The notes under the pieces: generated by a model
Databases searched by the model: none
Told to the model about the DNA's origin: nothing
Seen by the model: only the letters and a program-made list of their open reading frames with translations
Translations under genes and position numbers: made by a program
Origin: Umbelopsis isabellina
Taxonomy: Eukaryota; Mucoromycota; Umbelopsidomycetes; Umbelopsidales; Umbelopsidaceae
Direction: 5' to 3'
Assembly (NCBI GenBank): GCA_016758905.1
Contig: JAEPQZ010000010.1
Location: 558,001-622,000, forward strand
DNA length: 64,000 bases
In this document: positions 28,733 through 43,531 of the stretch, piece after piece
Numbering within the stretch: position 1 is the first letter of the stretch
How the letters are laid out: every line of letters begins with the position of its first letter

Positions 28733-29506
28733 ATGACTACTGTGCAATACTGAGACGTTAACATAAAAATAGCATCCCAACATCATTTATTATATCATTA
28801 TGGTCAATCAGTCAGTCACATAAGCTTGTAAAACAAAAAGAAATTCATGTCGCCTTGAATAAAAGAAAGAAAATAGATCTTTAAACTGGGATTGCAGTGA
28901 TCTATATAATGATAAATCATCGGAATAGACATCCGAAATAGAGTATGTGTTTAGTTTGGTAAGAAAAAGAGAGTTGACGCCGCCGCGGCAATTGGTCTAG
29001 AATATCAAACCAGGACAACAACCTATTTGTTTCAATCAAGTATCAGTGCAATCAACATGGTTTTGAAAGAAAAAATTGTCCTGAAATGATATGCCCTTGG
29101 CCGACTATATCATGGCGTCTATATACAGCGAAAATGATGGGTTCAACATATATACAAATATGTTGGAGGTATAAGCTTCGAGCGAGCTTTATGCTATCAA
29201 TTGTCCGTGCACAGATATCAGCTGGTCAGTGTTATTACTTGGGACCCAAAGAGTATCCCATGGTGTGGTCAATTGTTACTCCCACTCAGGACCCTTCGGG
29301 ATTGCCAGTTTCGGACATGATAGATCAACATCAGGCTTTATATTTAAATGCTGATATTTTAGAACGTTTGAGAGCAACCCTTTCCAGATTCCCTTTCCTC
29401 CAGTACCTTTTTTTTGTCATATTTCATCTGCTAAATATTCATTCTTTTTCTTGCTGCTTACTATTTTACTGTTGTAACCGAGAAAATTCGTTATTTCCTT
29501 GCTATC
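28733..29506. other. Intergenic / long 5' leader of the CCCH gene
   Basis: 774 bp without a supported gene. A 151-codon frame at 29086-29541 starts with ATG but is rich in Cys/Phe/Leu from T-rich DNA and overlaps the start of the CCCH gene; I read the region as promoter and leader. The last 100 bp before 29507 are CT-rich. Confidence 0.4.
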
Positions 29507-30932
29507 ATGAAGGCACAAACATTTCAATCAGCACCTATTAACACAGGCTTTCATAGTCTGTCGACTCTTGACAATCCACAAACCATGGCAGCGGCGTCCG
29601 ACACGGTGTTCCCGCACAGCCCACTGACTGTTAGAAAGATAGGCTCAGTGGAAAGCTTACCAGCAAACAAAGCAACAAATGTTCGGAATGACGGAAGCTT
29701 AACCCGTCATGCCCAGAATAGGACATCGTGTCACCTGGACCTCCTTGATGCTCGGACACTGACCGACTTGACTGATAACGCACTCGACCCAGTAAACAAC
29801 AGTGAACAACACCAACTATTTTCGTCGTTGCCGGAAGGGAAATTTATATCTGACTCAATGTTCGAGTCGCCTTTGCTTAAAAAAATTAAAGACTCAAAGG
29901 CACAAACATCTGACCAGGAGACTCCCGGTTGCAAAAATCAAACAGCTTCCCCTTACAACAATAACAACAAAGTTTGTCACAAAACGAACAAGGATAAGTC
30001 CGTCGAGCTCTACAAAACCGAATGGTGCCGTAACTGGCAGGAACTCGGTGTTTGCAGGTAAGCTTAGCAGTTTGACAACACAACGCTTTTTAAGAAATTT
30101 TGACTCATGTAAAAACAACACTCTGAAACAGATATGGAAAGAAGTGCAGGTACGCCCATAGTGCTGCAGAAATGCGCAAGATTGAACGACACCCCCGTTA
30201 CAAAACACAGATCTGCCGAACTTATCACGAAAAAGGAACTTGTCCGTATGGAGTTCGTTGTACATTTATCCATGAGCAACCAACCAATTCCAATCTGAAT
30301 ATCTACTCCACTGAGATCAGCGCTACTCGGAATTCATCCAAACCTCCGACTGATGTTCGACAATCAAAAGCAACCCAAACAGTTGTTGCTAAGACAGACA
30401 CAGCAGATGAAAACCAGTCGACAACTCTACCTTGGTTGGTGCAGTCAGGAACCAATTTTATTGGCGACCAGCCCAACGAAAACATAGCCATATTGCCCCT
30501 CTCCCAAATGAAGAATGTTGCACACAGTAGGTCTGCGTCTAGCACAAGCAGTTGTTGGAGCCCTACGTTACCCAGCAACATATGGGGTCACCCAGGATTC
30601 TATAGTGAGGTCAGTATTGCCTAAATCTAAGCTGCTCATTATGCCATTTGAAAGATATTGATTTTTTTAAGTTGCATTCGCAGGCTGATAACACGACTGA
30701 ATTTACTAAACGACAAAAGCGCTCCTCTTCCATCGCAAGTACTTCAAGTTTAGACAGTTCCATCTTTGCTGCTGAAGAAACATCGCCAAAGCTTGATCAA
30801 ACTGTCATCTACTCTCAAGAGGCAACCAACTACATTTCACCTATTGACGATACTTGGTCTGACTTTACTTGGCTCTCATTGAAGTCGGATATGCTAAAGC
30901 GTCCAACTACCTGCCTCACGGTTGGTCTTTAG
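29507..30932 (+). CDS. Tandem CCCH zinc-finger protein (TIS11/tristetraprolin type)
   Basis: Three exons (29507-30057, 30132-30609, 30684-30932) give 425 residues. Two CCCH fingers lie centrally at about residues 170-235, each C-x8-C-x5-C-x3-H and each led by a YKT motif (YKTEWCRNWQELGVC; YKTQICRTYHEKGTC). This is the tandem arrangement of TIS11, tristetraprolin and yeast Cth1/Cth2. These proteins bind AU-rich elements in mRNA and promote decay. An intron splits finger 1. Flanks are Ser/Thr/Asn-rich and disordered, with Ser-rich sites such as SRSASSTSS suited to phosphorylation. In yeast such proteins remodel mRNA pools in iron limitation; a similar role here is inference. Confidence 0.9.
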
Positions 30933-31658
30933 AGCGACACTCTTCACCATATATATAAGTGTGTATGTACACATGTTGCTCTCAGAGAGCAAGACGTTTA
31001 TACCTGTACAGAGAATTTCTACTGTAGCTTCTGCCTCTCCTCTCTTCCTTTTTTATATTTCATTTGCAGTCTGCATCACTTGCCTTCCATATTTTGCTCA
31101 TTCGCATTGATCAAGTTAATAGCAATCAACCTTGCTAAAAGAATATTCATCTTCCACCATAACCTATTCGTCGCATTTTGAACAATTAAACCTCTCATTC
31201 CATTCTTCATCTTATTGTAACGTAACAGCGCAACAACCTTGATTGGAGACATACGAACATCCACTTTACTAAATGTCTTTTGTTGTTTGGTTCCAACTGT
31301 CTTGTTCCAAGCCTTTCGGCACACCGGATTTAGTACAAGAAAATGAAACTTGGCAATGAAACTTATCAACCTTAAGTGATGTAACATCTTTAGTAAAGTC
31401 ACTAATATGAATCAAATATCACAAAGCTGATATTACCAACGTCTTTGTACTATTCATTTATCTCTGCCAATTCGGAAGTCTTACATGCAAAATTTTTACT
31501 GCATTAGCCTGCATTTAGCCTACTTAATTTTTATTTTTTATTCCAGAATCAGTGGTCCTGGATTTCCCAGGGTCACCTGAAGCTAAAATATTTGCCGCCT
31601 TCCCGGATACCCCGCTTAACCAAGCTTTTCCCTGTCAAAAAATCCCCTCACTGAAGAC
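30933..31658. other. Intergenic region
   Basis: 726 bp between the CCCH gene and alanine aminotransferase, both on the plus strand. It is AT- and CT-rich, with no supported gene. The minus-strand frame at 31076-31402 is Lys/Leu/Asn-rich noise. Confidence 0.45.
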
Positions 31659-33512
<1,854 letters not shown>

Positions 33513-33758
33513 ATTTATGAACACTTGGGTCGCTGCAGAAATATGCATTCTCTCCTTTCTTTTTCACATACTTTCTTAACTCATTTCAACACTTAGAAAA
33601 CTATCCATGATCTGAGCTACTTTGCTTATCGCCTACGTGGACTCCTCAATGGCTAGTGGCCATTCATCATTTGGGATATTTATTACAATTTATGCAAATA
33701 AAAAATAGACAAATTTTGCGTGTAAACCAAAATGTTGGCTGTATTTTGACACTGATGT

Positions 33759-34621
33759 TCATTTTTCCTTACGGAAATCAACCTCTATACCGGAAATTCC
33801 AACCGGTTCACCAGCCTATGATGGCATGAAGGTTAATAAGGCATTTTTTTAGTCCACTCACTTTAAAAAAGCAACATACCTTCTCGTCATACTCTGCCCA
33901 ATCCTTCTCAGTCAAATCGATATCTTCAAATTTGGTTCCAGATTCAGCACCCTCCGCCAACCATCCATCCTAATGAAAGTGTTAAGACAGTTTTTAATTC
34001 AGAGTCTTGATTTTAACAAAAAATATTTACCCGAGGATCGAAGTCCACCGGCTCCAAGCCTCTGCAATCCAATACAGCAAGCTTTACGAACTGGCGAACT
34101 TGGTCAATACTGTAAGAGCCAGTAGATCCCTCAAATGCTATCAATAACCATTCTATTAGCGCCGATCATTCGTGCCCATGAAATCAAAAAAAGTCAGAGG
34201 CTCACATGCTGAGGAGGTTCTGCGGCAAAATTTGCACTTCATCACCAAATTTGCAGTAGCCTTTGATCCGGGTACTTCGACCTCGTCCTATGATAATCAC
34301 CAACATAACGATAAGCTTTCCACATATATGTCAAGATATACACTTCAATATTGTACCTGTGCATTGATGGTGATCCAGTTTTCATCTGTTTCATGACAAC
34401 TGCTGCATTGAATCTTAAATACTCTATAAGTCTGTGTCCATTTGATATAATCATATAATAGCCATTTACCTTGAAATGCCATTCATAATCTGACACCGGT
34501 CGAAGGTCAGTGACATTTTCCAGTTCTGCTTTGATATAAACACCGATTTTCTAAGTGTAATCACGTCAGACTTATAAAGCTGTGATTCGTATGTCTTCAG
34601 TCTCTCTCATCTTACCACCAT
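33759..34621 (-). CDS. CXXC zinc-binding protein, UPF0587/CZIB (DUF866) family
   Basis: Seven small exons (34621-34616, 34550-34470, 34413-34357, 34287-34206, 34137-34031, 33969-33880, 33815-33759) give 159 residues, matching the 160-residue human C1orf123/CZIB. The first exon encodes just MV. Two CxxC pairs coordinate zinc: CSSCHE and MKCKFCRR. Other conserved blocks: LDCRGLEPVDFDPR, AEGAESGTKFEDIDL, EKDWAEYDEKAGEPVGI. The family is widespread in eukaryotes but its role is unsettled. Its ATG is only 185 bp from the divergent SCC3 start, so the two share a promoter region. Confidence 0.93.
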
Positions 34622-34806
34622 GTCTGAAGTTGGACTTTAAAGTAGTGCGCTGATCAAATTCGAGATCGAGTTTTGGTACAAGTTATTACCAACTAAAATT
34701 TAGTCACGTGTGTAATTTGAACGTGCTACCGTGTTTGAACGCGACTTTTTTTTGTGTTAATTTTTGGTTCCGCGAACGCGACTCGCCTCTTTCTCCCAAA
34801 CTGATA

Positions 34807-37800
34807 ATGGCGACTGCATTGCAAAAGGTACGTTTCAAATAGTACAGTCTCAATATTTGATCGTTTCTTTTCTATCCTCAAATAGTTGACTCACCTTTCT
34901 TTTAGCCGACAACGCGCAGATCCACTAGACAACGAAATGCTGACGCAGGGACAGCTGCTGCTAATGGTATACAGAATTCCCCCGAGCTTATTTAACTAAT
35001 GCTACACCTCTGACCCTATTAAAATAGATGAAAGTGATCAAGACGTCCACTCGACTAGTGGTCAAGAGTCAGAAATTGATGAATTGATTGATAGTGACGA
35101 GAACAACTCGGATGACGAAGACGAGAGCTTTCGTTTAGATAACACGCCAACTCGTCAAAAATCATCGAAAGGCAGAGCTAGCAGCTTTAAAGTTCCCGAA
35201 ACTCCTATGAGCGCAGAACAAGATTTGGACGATACCGATGATATCGATACTCTTTATGGTAATTATAGACAGCAAGACTCATACTCATTCAACGGTAATA
35301 GGTACCAACTAACATTGATCTAGGTCAAATACTAGGAAGCAGACTACCCACTGAGAAACTCGTCGAAGAGTGGATAGATAAATATAAGGGACCCGAGAAA
35401 ATGGAGGCTGTAGAAGATCTTGTCAACCTCATCATCAGAGTATGTTATATTCACCGAGATAAATGACAATGCTTGATACTGACGCAAGACGTTACCCTAT
35501 CGTATTATATTCACTTATCTTAGAGCTGCGGCACAAAGGAAAAAATTGATGCAAAGGCTATCGAAGATGATGAATTGATCGTTGATGCTTTACAAAACTT
35601 GGAAGATAAAGTTTCTGCGGTAAGCTGGCAAATTGATTTTCAGCAATAGCGGTAACTTGATGTAACTAATCAGATGTTGTGGATTCCTTATAGAATCGAT
35701 ACACAGAATATCCGATTGCTTCCAAGCTACGTAAATATAAATCTTTGAAAGCCGATCTCATTGACTTTTGGCAGAAGCTGATCGAAGAGTGCCAATATGA
35801 TATCATTTATGACGGTTTATTGGTGGAAACTCTACAAGTTTGGCTCACTACCATGTCCAGGTAACTATTCTTCCATTGATTTAGCATTCCACGAACAACA
35901 CAGCTGGCTCAAACATTTTTCGATATCCACAGCTCTACCTTCAGACCTTTCCGCCACACAGCAACTGTCATTGCTTTGAATGTAATTAGCTCTTTGGCTT
36001 TGATTGCTGAAAGAGCTGTCCAAGAAAAAGCTATCGCCAACCGACAATTAGGTGCAGAGCGACGAAAGAACAACAACAACCGTGCTAGCGAGAGACAAAA
36101 GATGTTGGAGGACAAGAGCAAAGCCTTGGCTAACAAAGAAAAGAGATTGAACGGCTACTTGAAGCATTTCATTGATTCGTATGTGTTACTTTTGTTTAAC
36201 ATTTGTAAAATACCATCTCAACATACTCTCAATCTTAGAATCTTTGTACATCGATGCCGAGATGTTGAAGCCGTCATTCGTATGGAATGTATCAAGCATT
36301 TGGGAGACTGGATGGAGCAATATACAAGCTATTTCCTGGATAATCAATACTTGCGATATCTGGGATGGCTGCTGAACGACAAGGTAAATAACATTTCGAA
36401 AGCATCTCCGATCTATTATCGCAGATCTAATACGATTTGCGCTTACAGTCGACATCGGTAAGAACGGAGTCGACCAGGGCCATAAGTACACTCTATAGCA
36501 TAGAGTCAAATAGATCAAAAATGACGAACTTTTTGCAGCGCTTCAAAGTGCGACTAGTGGAAATGGCTCTTCATGAAACAGATCAAACAACGCGGGTTCA
36601 AGCTATTGGGCTGTGTGTGCTACTTGCTGAAAGCAATGTTATCGATGCCAGCGACAATATGAATTTGGGATCACTGATATTCTCAGATCAACCCAAAATC
36701 CGAAGCAGCATTGCTCCACTGGCTAACATGATCTTCGAAAATGATTACTTATCACCAGTCATGAGTGAAGCAAAATCGGTTGCCGCGACTCTGCCACCTA
36801 CTACAACTTCAACTGGCCGAACACGTGGAGTTGCTCAGGGAAGAGAAATTGACAGTATTGCCATCAAATTCAAGTGTCTAGTCAAAATGTTGATGGATTA
36901 CGGTGAAGCTACACAAAAGGTGAAAAAGCCAAATATTCTAATGGGCTCCAGCGAAGTAGAGTCTGTCGACAATCAGATGGAACTGGATGCGTCCAACAAC
37001 ATAGCGCAAGTGGATCAGGCTCCCATTGGTCCTCAATTCGAAAACATTTGCAGCCATAAAGAAAGTCGTATTGCTTTGGCTGTTGGTTCTTTATTTAAAG
37101 AGATTTCTACTCTTCAGGTTCGTAACTCCATTTCTGTGGAATATGTAAGCAGCATCACTAACACTTTAATTACTCAGGAATGGAAAGCTATGGTTGACTT
37201 TCTCTTGAAAGATTACACAACTTCTACTTCCGATTTGTCCAATACCGCCGAAGATTCTCTAAATGAGTACTATCAGCTCACAGATGAGGAAGATCAAGTT
37301 TTCATCGAAATAGCTGTTGCGGTTATCTCATTGTTCATTGACCAATCTGTGCAGAAATCTAAAACCAAGAAGAAGGTACATATTATTGTAGTCTTACGGC
37401 AAAAGGCTTTAGATGCTAACTGCTTTCACACAGAATACTCATGATGAGGATACGAAAAATCAAATTTCAAGACACATTGCCTTAGCTCTCCCACGATTAA
37501 TATCAAAATACGCTGCTGATGGCAAAAAAATTACTCACATCCTAGTATTGCCGCAATTGATCAACTTGTCTGCCTACACGGATCTCCGTATGTCAAAGGT
37601 CAGGAAATTTGCATTTCGCTCTACAAATTACAAACTGGGCTAACGTTGCTATAAAATAGGCATATGAACAATTGCTTGAAGATACTAAAAAGATGTTTAT
37701 GCGTCATACAACCTCTACAGTTCACTTGAATGCAGCCTTGGTGATCAAGCGATTGACTTCATATGAAAGCATGCTCTCAGTTGCAGAACCTGTTCTCATT

Positions 37801-39800
37801 GAATTGCGAGACGAGCTATCTTTATTGCTGCATAATACATTTAGTGACAAGGTAAGTATCTATCCTATTAGCAGTTCTGAAATGCCAAATAACACTGAGC
37901 AAACCTTGTTTATTAGGATATGCAAGCACAAATGCTATCGGAAGAGGCACTGGCTACTATTGCCATTACGCTTTCTCGGATTCAGCAATTTATTAAGGTG
38001 ATGGACGTTACCGAGATCCTGGAAGATCAGAATTCAGAAGCTGTGACCAACTTGAGTTTGATCTTACAAGTTTTGGAACGAGGCAAGTCAGGAAACATTC
38101 AAGAATCTGAAGTGAGTGCAGCCTTTTTGCAAACTTATAAATCCATTCCACTCACTAACCGGTGCATTACAGACGATCCTCTCATCAGCGGCAATACTTT
38201 TCCAATTTTTGGCGTGGAAATGCCATCAGGTCCTAACTGACAATGACATTGGAGGCAGCCGTGTTGATCTATCTAGATTGATCGTGGTCAGAGATAGTGT
38301 TATTCATACATTGACTGATTTATGTCTAAGTGACAGCGCTCTACAAGTACAAGAGAATGTCAGAAAGATGGTAATTAAATATCAGTCATCTCATTGGAAT
38401 ACCCCAAGATCCTAAACTCCTATTTTGCAGTCTTTCCAACTTCTAGTAGACCTTTATTGGCTGTTCTCGAACGAGCAATTCCGTCACCAAAAGTCCAGCG
38501 ATGATATATCGTTGATGCTTCGATGCACTCCTAACCTGCAAAAGACAGCCACTGAATATGTCGATAGCGAATTAAACAAGTGGGAAGAGACCTATGCCAT
38601 CGAGGCTGGTCAAGATGAAGACGATGAACAAGACGAATTATCAGATAATGGTCGACAGCATGAATCAGCTCATGTTAAGATTCAATATGAACGATTGACG
38701 CCTGTAGCCGCACTTGCAAAGGCATGTATGCTAGGCATCTTTGATGTTAACCATGCGGTGACCATCGTGAGCCGATATAGGAATTTAGGCATAGAAGTTG
38801 ACGAGGTCATCAAGGCATTGGTTTCCTCGGTCAAAGATGGTCTCAACATAGCATCTACATCGAAACTGCCAAGCAGCATACTGACCATGTATATGGATTC
38901 TTTAAAGGAGGTATGTATACATTTAGCTTTTCACATGTAAAGTACAAGCACTGAGTGAAAATGTGCTCTCCCATCAGTCTTTTGAACGACACACCAAGCT
39001 ACAGGATGCTAAACTTGACAAAACACTGCAATTAGCTCGTTTGCTGGCAGGCTCCATCAAGGCAGCAGACAGTGATCCTTTCCATAAAACCTCGCCAGAT
39101 TTGCTGACGGACGACTTGCACATACCTGGCATCACTTATTGCACTTCCAGAGCCAGTAGCTATAGCAAAAATGGTGATCAAGATTCAAGGGCTGCAAGTT
39201 TGAAGTTCTTCAAGATCCTTACAACCTTTTCGTCCCTGCTTACCAGAGCAAGGGACGTTGCTAAAATGTGAGTTGAATCTATTTTTAGCCTTGTGACGGC
39301 AAGATTAGAATGTTAACACCTCGGCCTTTCAAGTCACCGACATCTTGATTCGGTGCTGGAGCAGTATGAGCTCAGCCCTGAAACGTCTGATAAAGATTGG
39401 GATGCATACAAAGCATATATAAGCAGCATTGATACTGTACTGCAGAAGAAAGGCCTTCGATATGGTTAGTAATATGATGGCATTGACGGACTGATAAAAT
39501 TTATGCATGGGCCTATAACAACAAATCTTTACCGCAGACGCAAGCAACAAAAACAATATGGACTCGGCCCAGCAACCTCTTGGCAGTGTAGATCAGAATC
39601 GTGCCAACGAATTTGAGAGACTACAACCAAATGCTCTAGACCAAAGTGAAGAGGATGACGAACCACTACAACGTGGGCGCAAAAATAGCAAGAAGCCGGC
39701 CAATGATCAAAATACGCGCGGAACAAAGCGAAAGGCGGAGATTGCTAACAAGCAGACTGCAAAGCAGATTCGACTTTCAGATATGTTGGAAAAATCATAG
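34807..39800 (+). CDS. SCC3: Cohesin subunit SCC3 / STAG
   Basis: About 17 exons over 5 kb encode roughly 1250 residues. SCC3/STAG binds the Scc1 kleisin of cohesin and is needed for sister-chromatid cohesion. The N-terminus is acidic and disordered (MATALQK, then an Arg/Thr-rich piece and an Asp/Glu/Ser-rich stretch). The STAG domain follows (SKLRKYKSLKADLIDFWQKL, and the FRPFRHTATVIALNVISSL block, which is highly characteristic). Next is the stromalin conservative region: IFVHRCRDVEAVIRMECIKHLGDWM split over an intron, then YLRYLGWLLNDK and STSVRTESTRAISTLYS. HEAT-like helices fill the rest. The C-terminus is Lys/Arg-rich (RKNSKKPANDQ, TRGTKRKAEIANKQ), a likely nuclear-localisation or DNA-binding tail. 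Confidence 0.93.
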
Positions 39801-40130
39801 TTTATGCATCCAAACGCGGAAATTTGAGTTCCTTTAGTAACCAACCTTATACGTAAATCAGCTGACAATAAATATGATAGTTCTTTATACCATTAATTCG
39901 TAATATCTACACCGAAGCAATAGATTGAAGAAATACATGTTATAGTAGCTCTGTCGCAATTAATGCTTGGCCGGTGATAAATTAAATGTATACCTCATGG
40001 GCGGACAGATTTTGTATTACCGACAAAAAGTTTGATGTCGTACAAGCACTCCCACTTGGCCAACCAGCCAGCACAGCTGTGGCCATTTCTTCTGTACCTT
40101 GCCTTTCTTACAATTTAGTCATTCGCTCCA
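39801..40130. other. Short intergenic region
   Basis: 330 bp between SCC3 and the secreted protease-like gene, both on the plus strand. It contains AATAAA-type signals (about 39868) and no gene. Confidence 0.45.
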
Positions 40131-42234
40131 ATGCGCATAAAGCAATATCCGGTCAAAGCTCTCGCTTTGACTTGGACAATATCTTGCTGTCTATCAATGT
40201 CCGTCGTCTCGGGAAACCCTATCTCAGTTGAACGCTTCGATTTGAATGCTGATTCAGGAACATATAGCCAGCACGTTGAATCCACAAAACTACCCACAGG
40301 AAAGCGTTCAACACCACTATCCTCTGTGAAGCATAACTTTATCATAAGCACAGGCCGAGAATCATACATTGTAAAAGCTGCAGGTCGGCAACAGAATTAT
40401 GGCATATCGTCTTCAGCTGCCGTTCCAACAACAACACAATTGAGTTCGGCGCTTCCACCAAAATCGACCTCGAGCCAAGCTAACGTCCAAGGTTCAACAG
40501 TACCGTTGGCTCCACCAACTGTAACCACAGCGCTTTCCAACAATTCAGGCTCCAGCACTATCACGTCGCAGACATCACAAATTGAAGTGCATTTAAAATG
40601 CAATATTGACGCGACGTTTTGCAACAAAGTGGCAAATGCCTTCGGCTCTGTCATATTGGAGCTTGGCAAAGTCTTGCAATCCAAGAATAAAATCATGTAA
40701 GCTGAAAGGCTATTGATGTCTCTTTGGACTTTTTAGAAACTGACTTTTTGAAATCCAGCGTCGATGCCTCTTATTACCATTTCTGTGATAATCAATGTAG
40801 AAATACCACCTATGGTTGGGCTTTACCTTCTTCTCAGGTATGATTTGGCAATTTGACAATCTCACTTTATGATGCAAGATTTTTAATCCCTTCTTATGTC
40901 GTCAAATTGCTCAGTATACTCTACCTAATTTAAACGGAGTAGATCCAAACTATCTATATCCACAAGCGCTAGCCAAGCAGTTGTCGCCCTATAACTCCAC
41001 GCAATGGTCATCCGAAGGTGGTCAAATCTATGATATTTCGGCTGAATTCAACCACGATGCCTACCTCTCGGGACTGCAACAGAACTCTAGTCTACCAGCA
41101 AATGGCACAACGGTCCCAACTGGTGGTTTATTTTGGTTTCAGGTAAGGCAGTCGACTGGTGAAAGTCGGATATTTCCATAGTTTTAATTTTTTTTCGGAC
41201 AGGGTGATCCATCAATTGGACCTGAGCAAATTGACATGGAGTACATCATTCTGCACGAACTTATTCATGGCTTGGGCTTTTTAAGTTCTTGGGGAATATA
41301 CTTTCTGGGGCCAGATTCGCCTTATTTTCCATCCGTTCAAGGCCTAATTAACACATCTAGTCTTCAAATTGTAACGCTTACTCCGAACTCCTACACGGAT
41401 AGCAAAACTGGTGCTGTATATTTGACAGGCTTCATGGCAGGCATGATCTTTGACAAATTCTTGATAGCAAATACCACTGTAGGAAATCATTCTCAGTCTT
41501 TGGCAGTTATTGGAGACAATTTCCAAAACTTTTGCCTACAAAATGATGAAGCGTATGTTGTCAACTTCATCAATCAATTTGACAAGAGTGACTATGCTTC
41601 CGATGCGGAATATCTTTATCAATTGATGAACACCAACCATGGTCTTGGATTAAACATGTCCAGTTTATCAACAACGAATTTATACAGCTCTGGTCAGCTT
41701 TTGCCACCAAGCAACCTCGGACTTTATACGACATATAATGGTACAAACATCGAAGCATCACGGGGTAACTTCAAGCCAGGTCTTACCATTTCACATTTTG
41801 ATGACTCGTACCTCACAACACCAGATTTCTTGATGTGCCACTCGTACCAGACAGGGATGACCCTCCAAGACATCACGGCGCAAGTTTACGATAATTCCGC
41901 GGCCCTATATTACAACACCACTCAAAATGGCACAGTTGCTCAAAATGCGTACAACTATACCATTGGCCCAGGCATCCTCAATATCCTCAATATCATGGGC
42001 TATGGAACCATCACTAACAATGCCAGTTATCCTGCTGCATTCAGCTCGGATAAGGAGTTTGAACCAAAGACCAGAAATGGATGCAGCTCAAAAGGCAGTT
42101 CGGGTTATTCACAGCAATCAGCTGGCAGCTCTTGGAGATATGGCTGGTCATCATGGACATTGGTCGCTGGTGCTTCGTTTTGGATTATACTGGCTGTATG
42201 CACCAGCAGTACTTTGCTCGTCGGCAATATATGA
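40131..42234 (+). CDS. Secreted HEXXH metallopeptidase-like protein with C-terminal anchor
   Basis: Four exons (40131-40696, 40759-40837, 40915-41142, 41203-42234) give 634 residues. The N-terminus MRIKQYPVKALALTWTISC with a hydrophobic core is a signal peptide. A Ser/Thr/Pro-rich region follows at about 85-150. The core has LHELIHGLGFLSSWG at about residues 308-322: HELIH is an HEXXH zinc motif. The usual third metzincin ligand position in HExxHxxGxxH is a Ser here. Many N-x-S/T sites are present. The Ser/Gly-rich C-terminus ends in a hydrophobic segment (LVAGASFWIILAVCTSSTLLV), fitting a GPI signal or membrane anchor at the cell surface. The family name is not known to me; similar proteins occur in early-diverging fungi. 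Confidence 0.75.
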
Positions 42235-42400
42235 TAATTAGCCTTTTGTAGCATTAAAATTCTCTGGATTTGGAATTTTTGGGAATGGTATGGAGGAGCA
42301 CCTTCTAGTAGATTAATCTCAGTGTTTTAGAGCTGTTTTTATTTGGAATTGTACTGTATTCTGTATTTTATAAATGGACAAGTAGATACTTTAAAAAAAT

Positions 42401-43009
42401 CTAGGCAAAGAAACGGAAGTAGACCCATCCACCGAGAATCACAAGAGGAACGATGATACGAAGAGGGCTGTAATCATGAAGTCAGAATCATGTTCCAAAA
42501 AAAAAAGAAAAAGTCGCTAAAGCATATGATTGTGTTACTTACTTTCCCTGAGAAGCACTGGATGAAGAGGAGCCGGTAGTGTTGGACTTGACGGGCTTCA
42601 CGGGTGCGGACTGCAGAACATTTCAAAAGATTAGTTCGGATGACTTTCGGTCAGACCCTCCGGTTGCACTACGGAGATGTTACCCTGGTACTTACAGATT
42701 TGTCCAAATCACCAACATAGTACTTTTCCAACAATTCACGAGCTTCATCAGAGTGACCAACGTCCTCGAAAGCTTCGGTAGCATCTTTAGCACCTTCGTC
42801 TAGGAGAACTTCTTCACCTCCAGGATGCTATTGAATCATCGCGTCCATCTATTAGCCTTGTTGTGCTTGATGTGAAGACAACCACTGAATAATGTAAAAC
42901 TTACCTCATCAACAAATTCAGTAATGTTGTACACCTTGTTGTGAACGATCATGTATAGATCTTCCTTGGAGTTGTGTGTTGCTACTTGCTCGTGAGTGAA
43001 AGTTGACAT
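42401..43009 (-). CDS. CYB5: Cytochrome b5, tail-anchored
   Basis: Four exons (43009-42905, 42827-42696, 42610-42543, 42467-42401) give 123 residues. The heme domain runs from residue 1 to about 80: [37 protein letters not shown] with the first axial His in HPGG, and the second axial His in [13 protein letters not shown] Ser/Thr-rich linker leads to a C-terminal anchor ([19 protein letters not shown]). The protein donates electrons to desaturases and other oxygenases at the ER. Exon 1 ends precisely before HPGG. Confidence 0.95.
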
Positions 43010-43531
43010 ATCGGGGTTCTGCTTAAAGAGATAGTGAAAGAAAGAGAAATCTGATTTCAACCTCAGGGCCCCGCAATATTTCTAAAAATTTTCTAAAGAC
43101 CTTGGCTGACACGACACCTTGAAGGCTACTTGCTTTTATATGGTTTTCGATGTATTATCCCTCAGATCATGATATATCTTGTGTATATCGTTATGCATAT
43201 CATTAGTTTTATAAGCTGCACTTTTTGTAAATCAGTAAAATTAAATTCTTCAGCTCAACTCGTTCTAACACAGCTTTCTGTTGCATAATGCATTTGCTAA
43301 ATCATTCTGTAATTTAAATTTTGCTCAGGCAAACCTATCGCAGCCACTCTATTCATATCGATTTCGTCTAGCAGCTTTGGCTCTCTCTAAAAAGGGCTTG
43401 CCGAAGGAAACAACTACATTGTTAACTTTGAGTGCTCAAAGCTCGCTTTTTAAATACCTAATTTCTTCAATCGTTACACTTTCATACCTGGTTCTCCAGC
43501 TTGCCCGTGAGGAATCCCTGATTGAATCAAG
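43010..43531. other. Divergent promoter region between CYB5 (-) and ELL (+)
   Basis: 522 bp separate the two start codons. AT-rich, with no other gene. An open frame at 43281-43547 overlaps the ELL start and has no support. Confidence 0.45.

Noticed and set aside
29086-29541. 151-codon frame before the CCCH gene
   Set aside because: Cys/Phe/Leu-rich reading of T-rich leader DNA that overlaps the real start; no conserved features.
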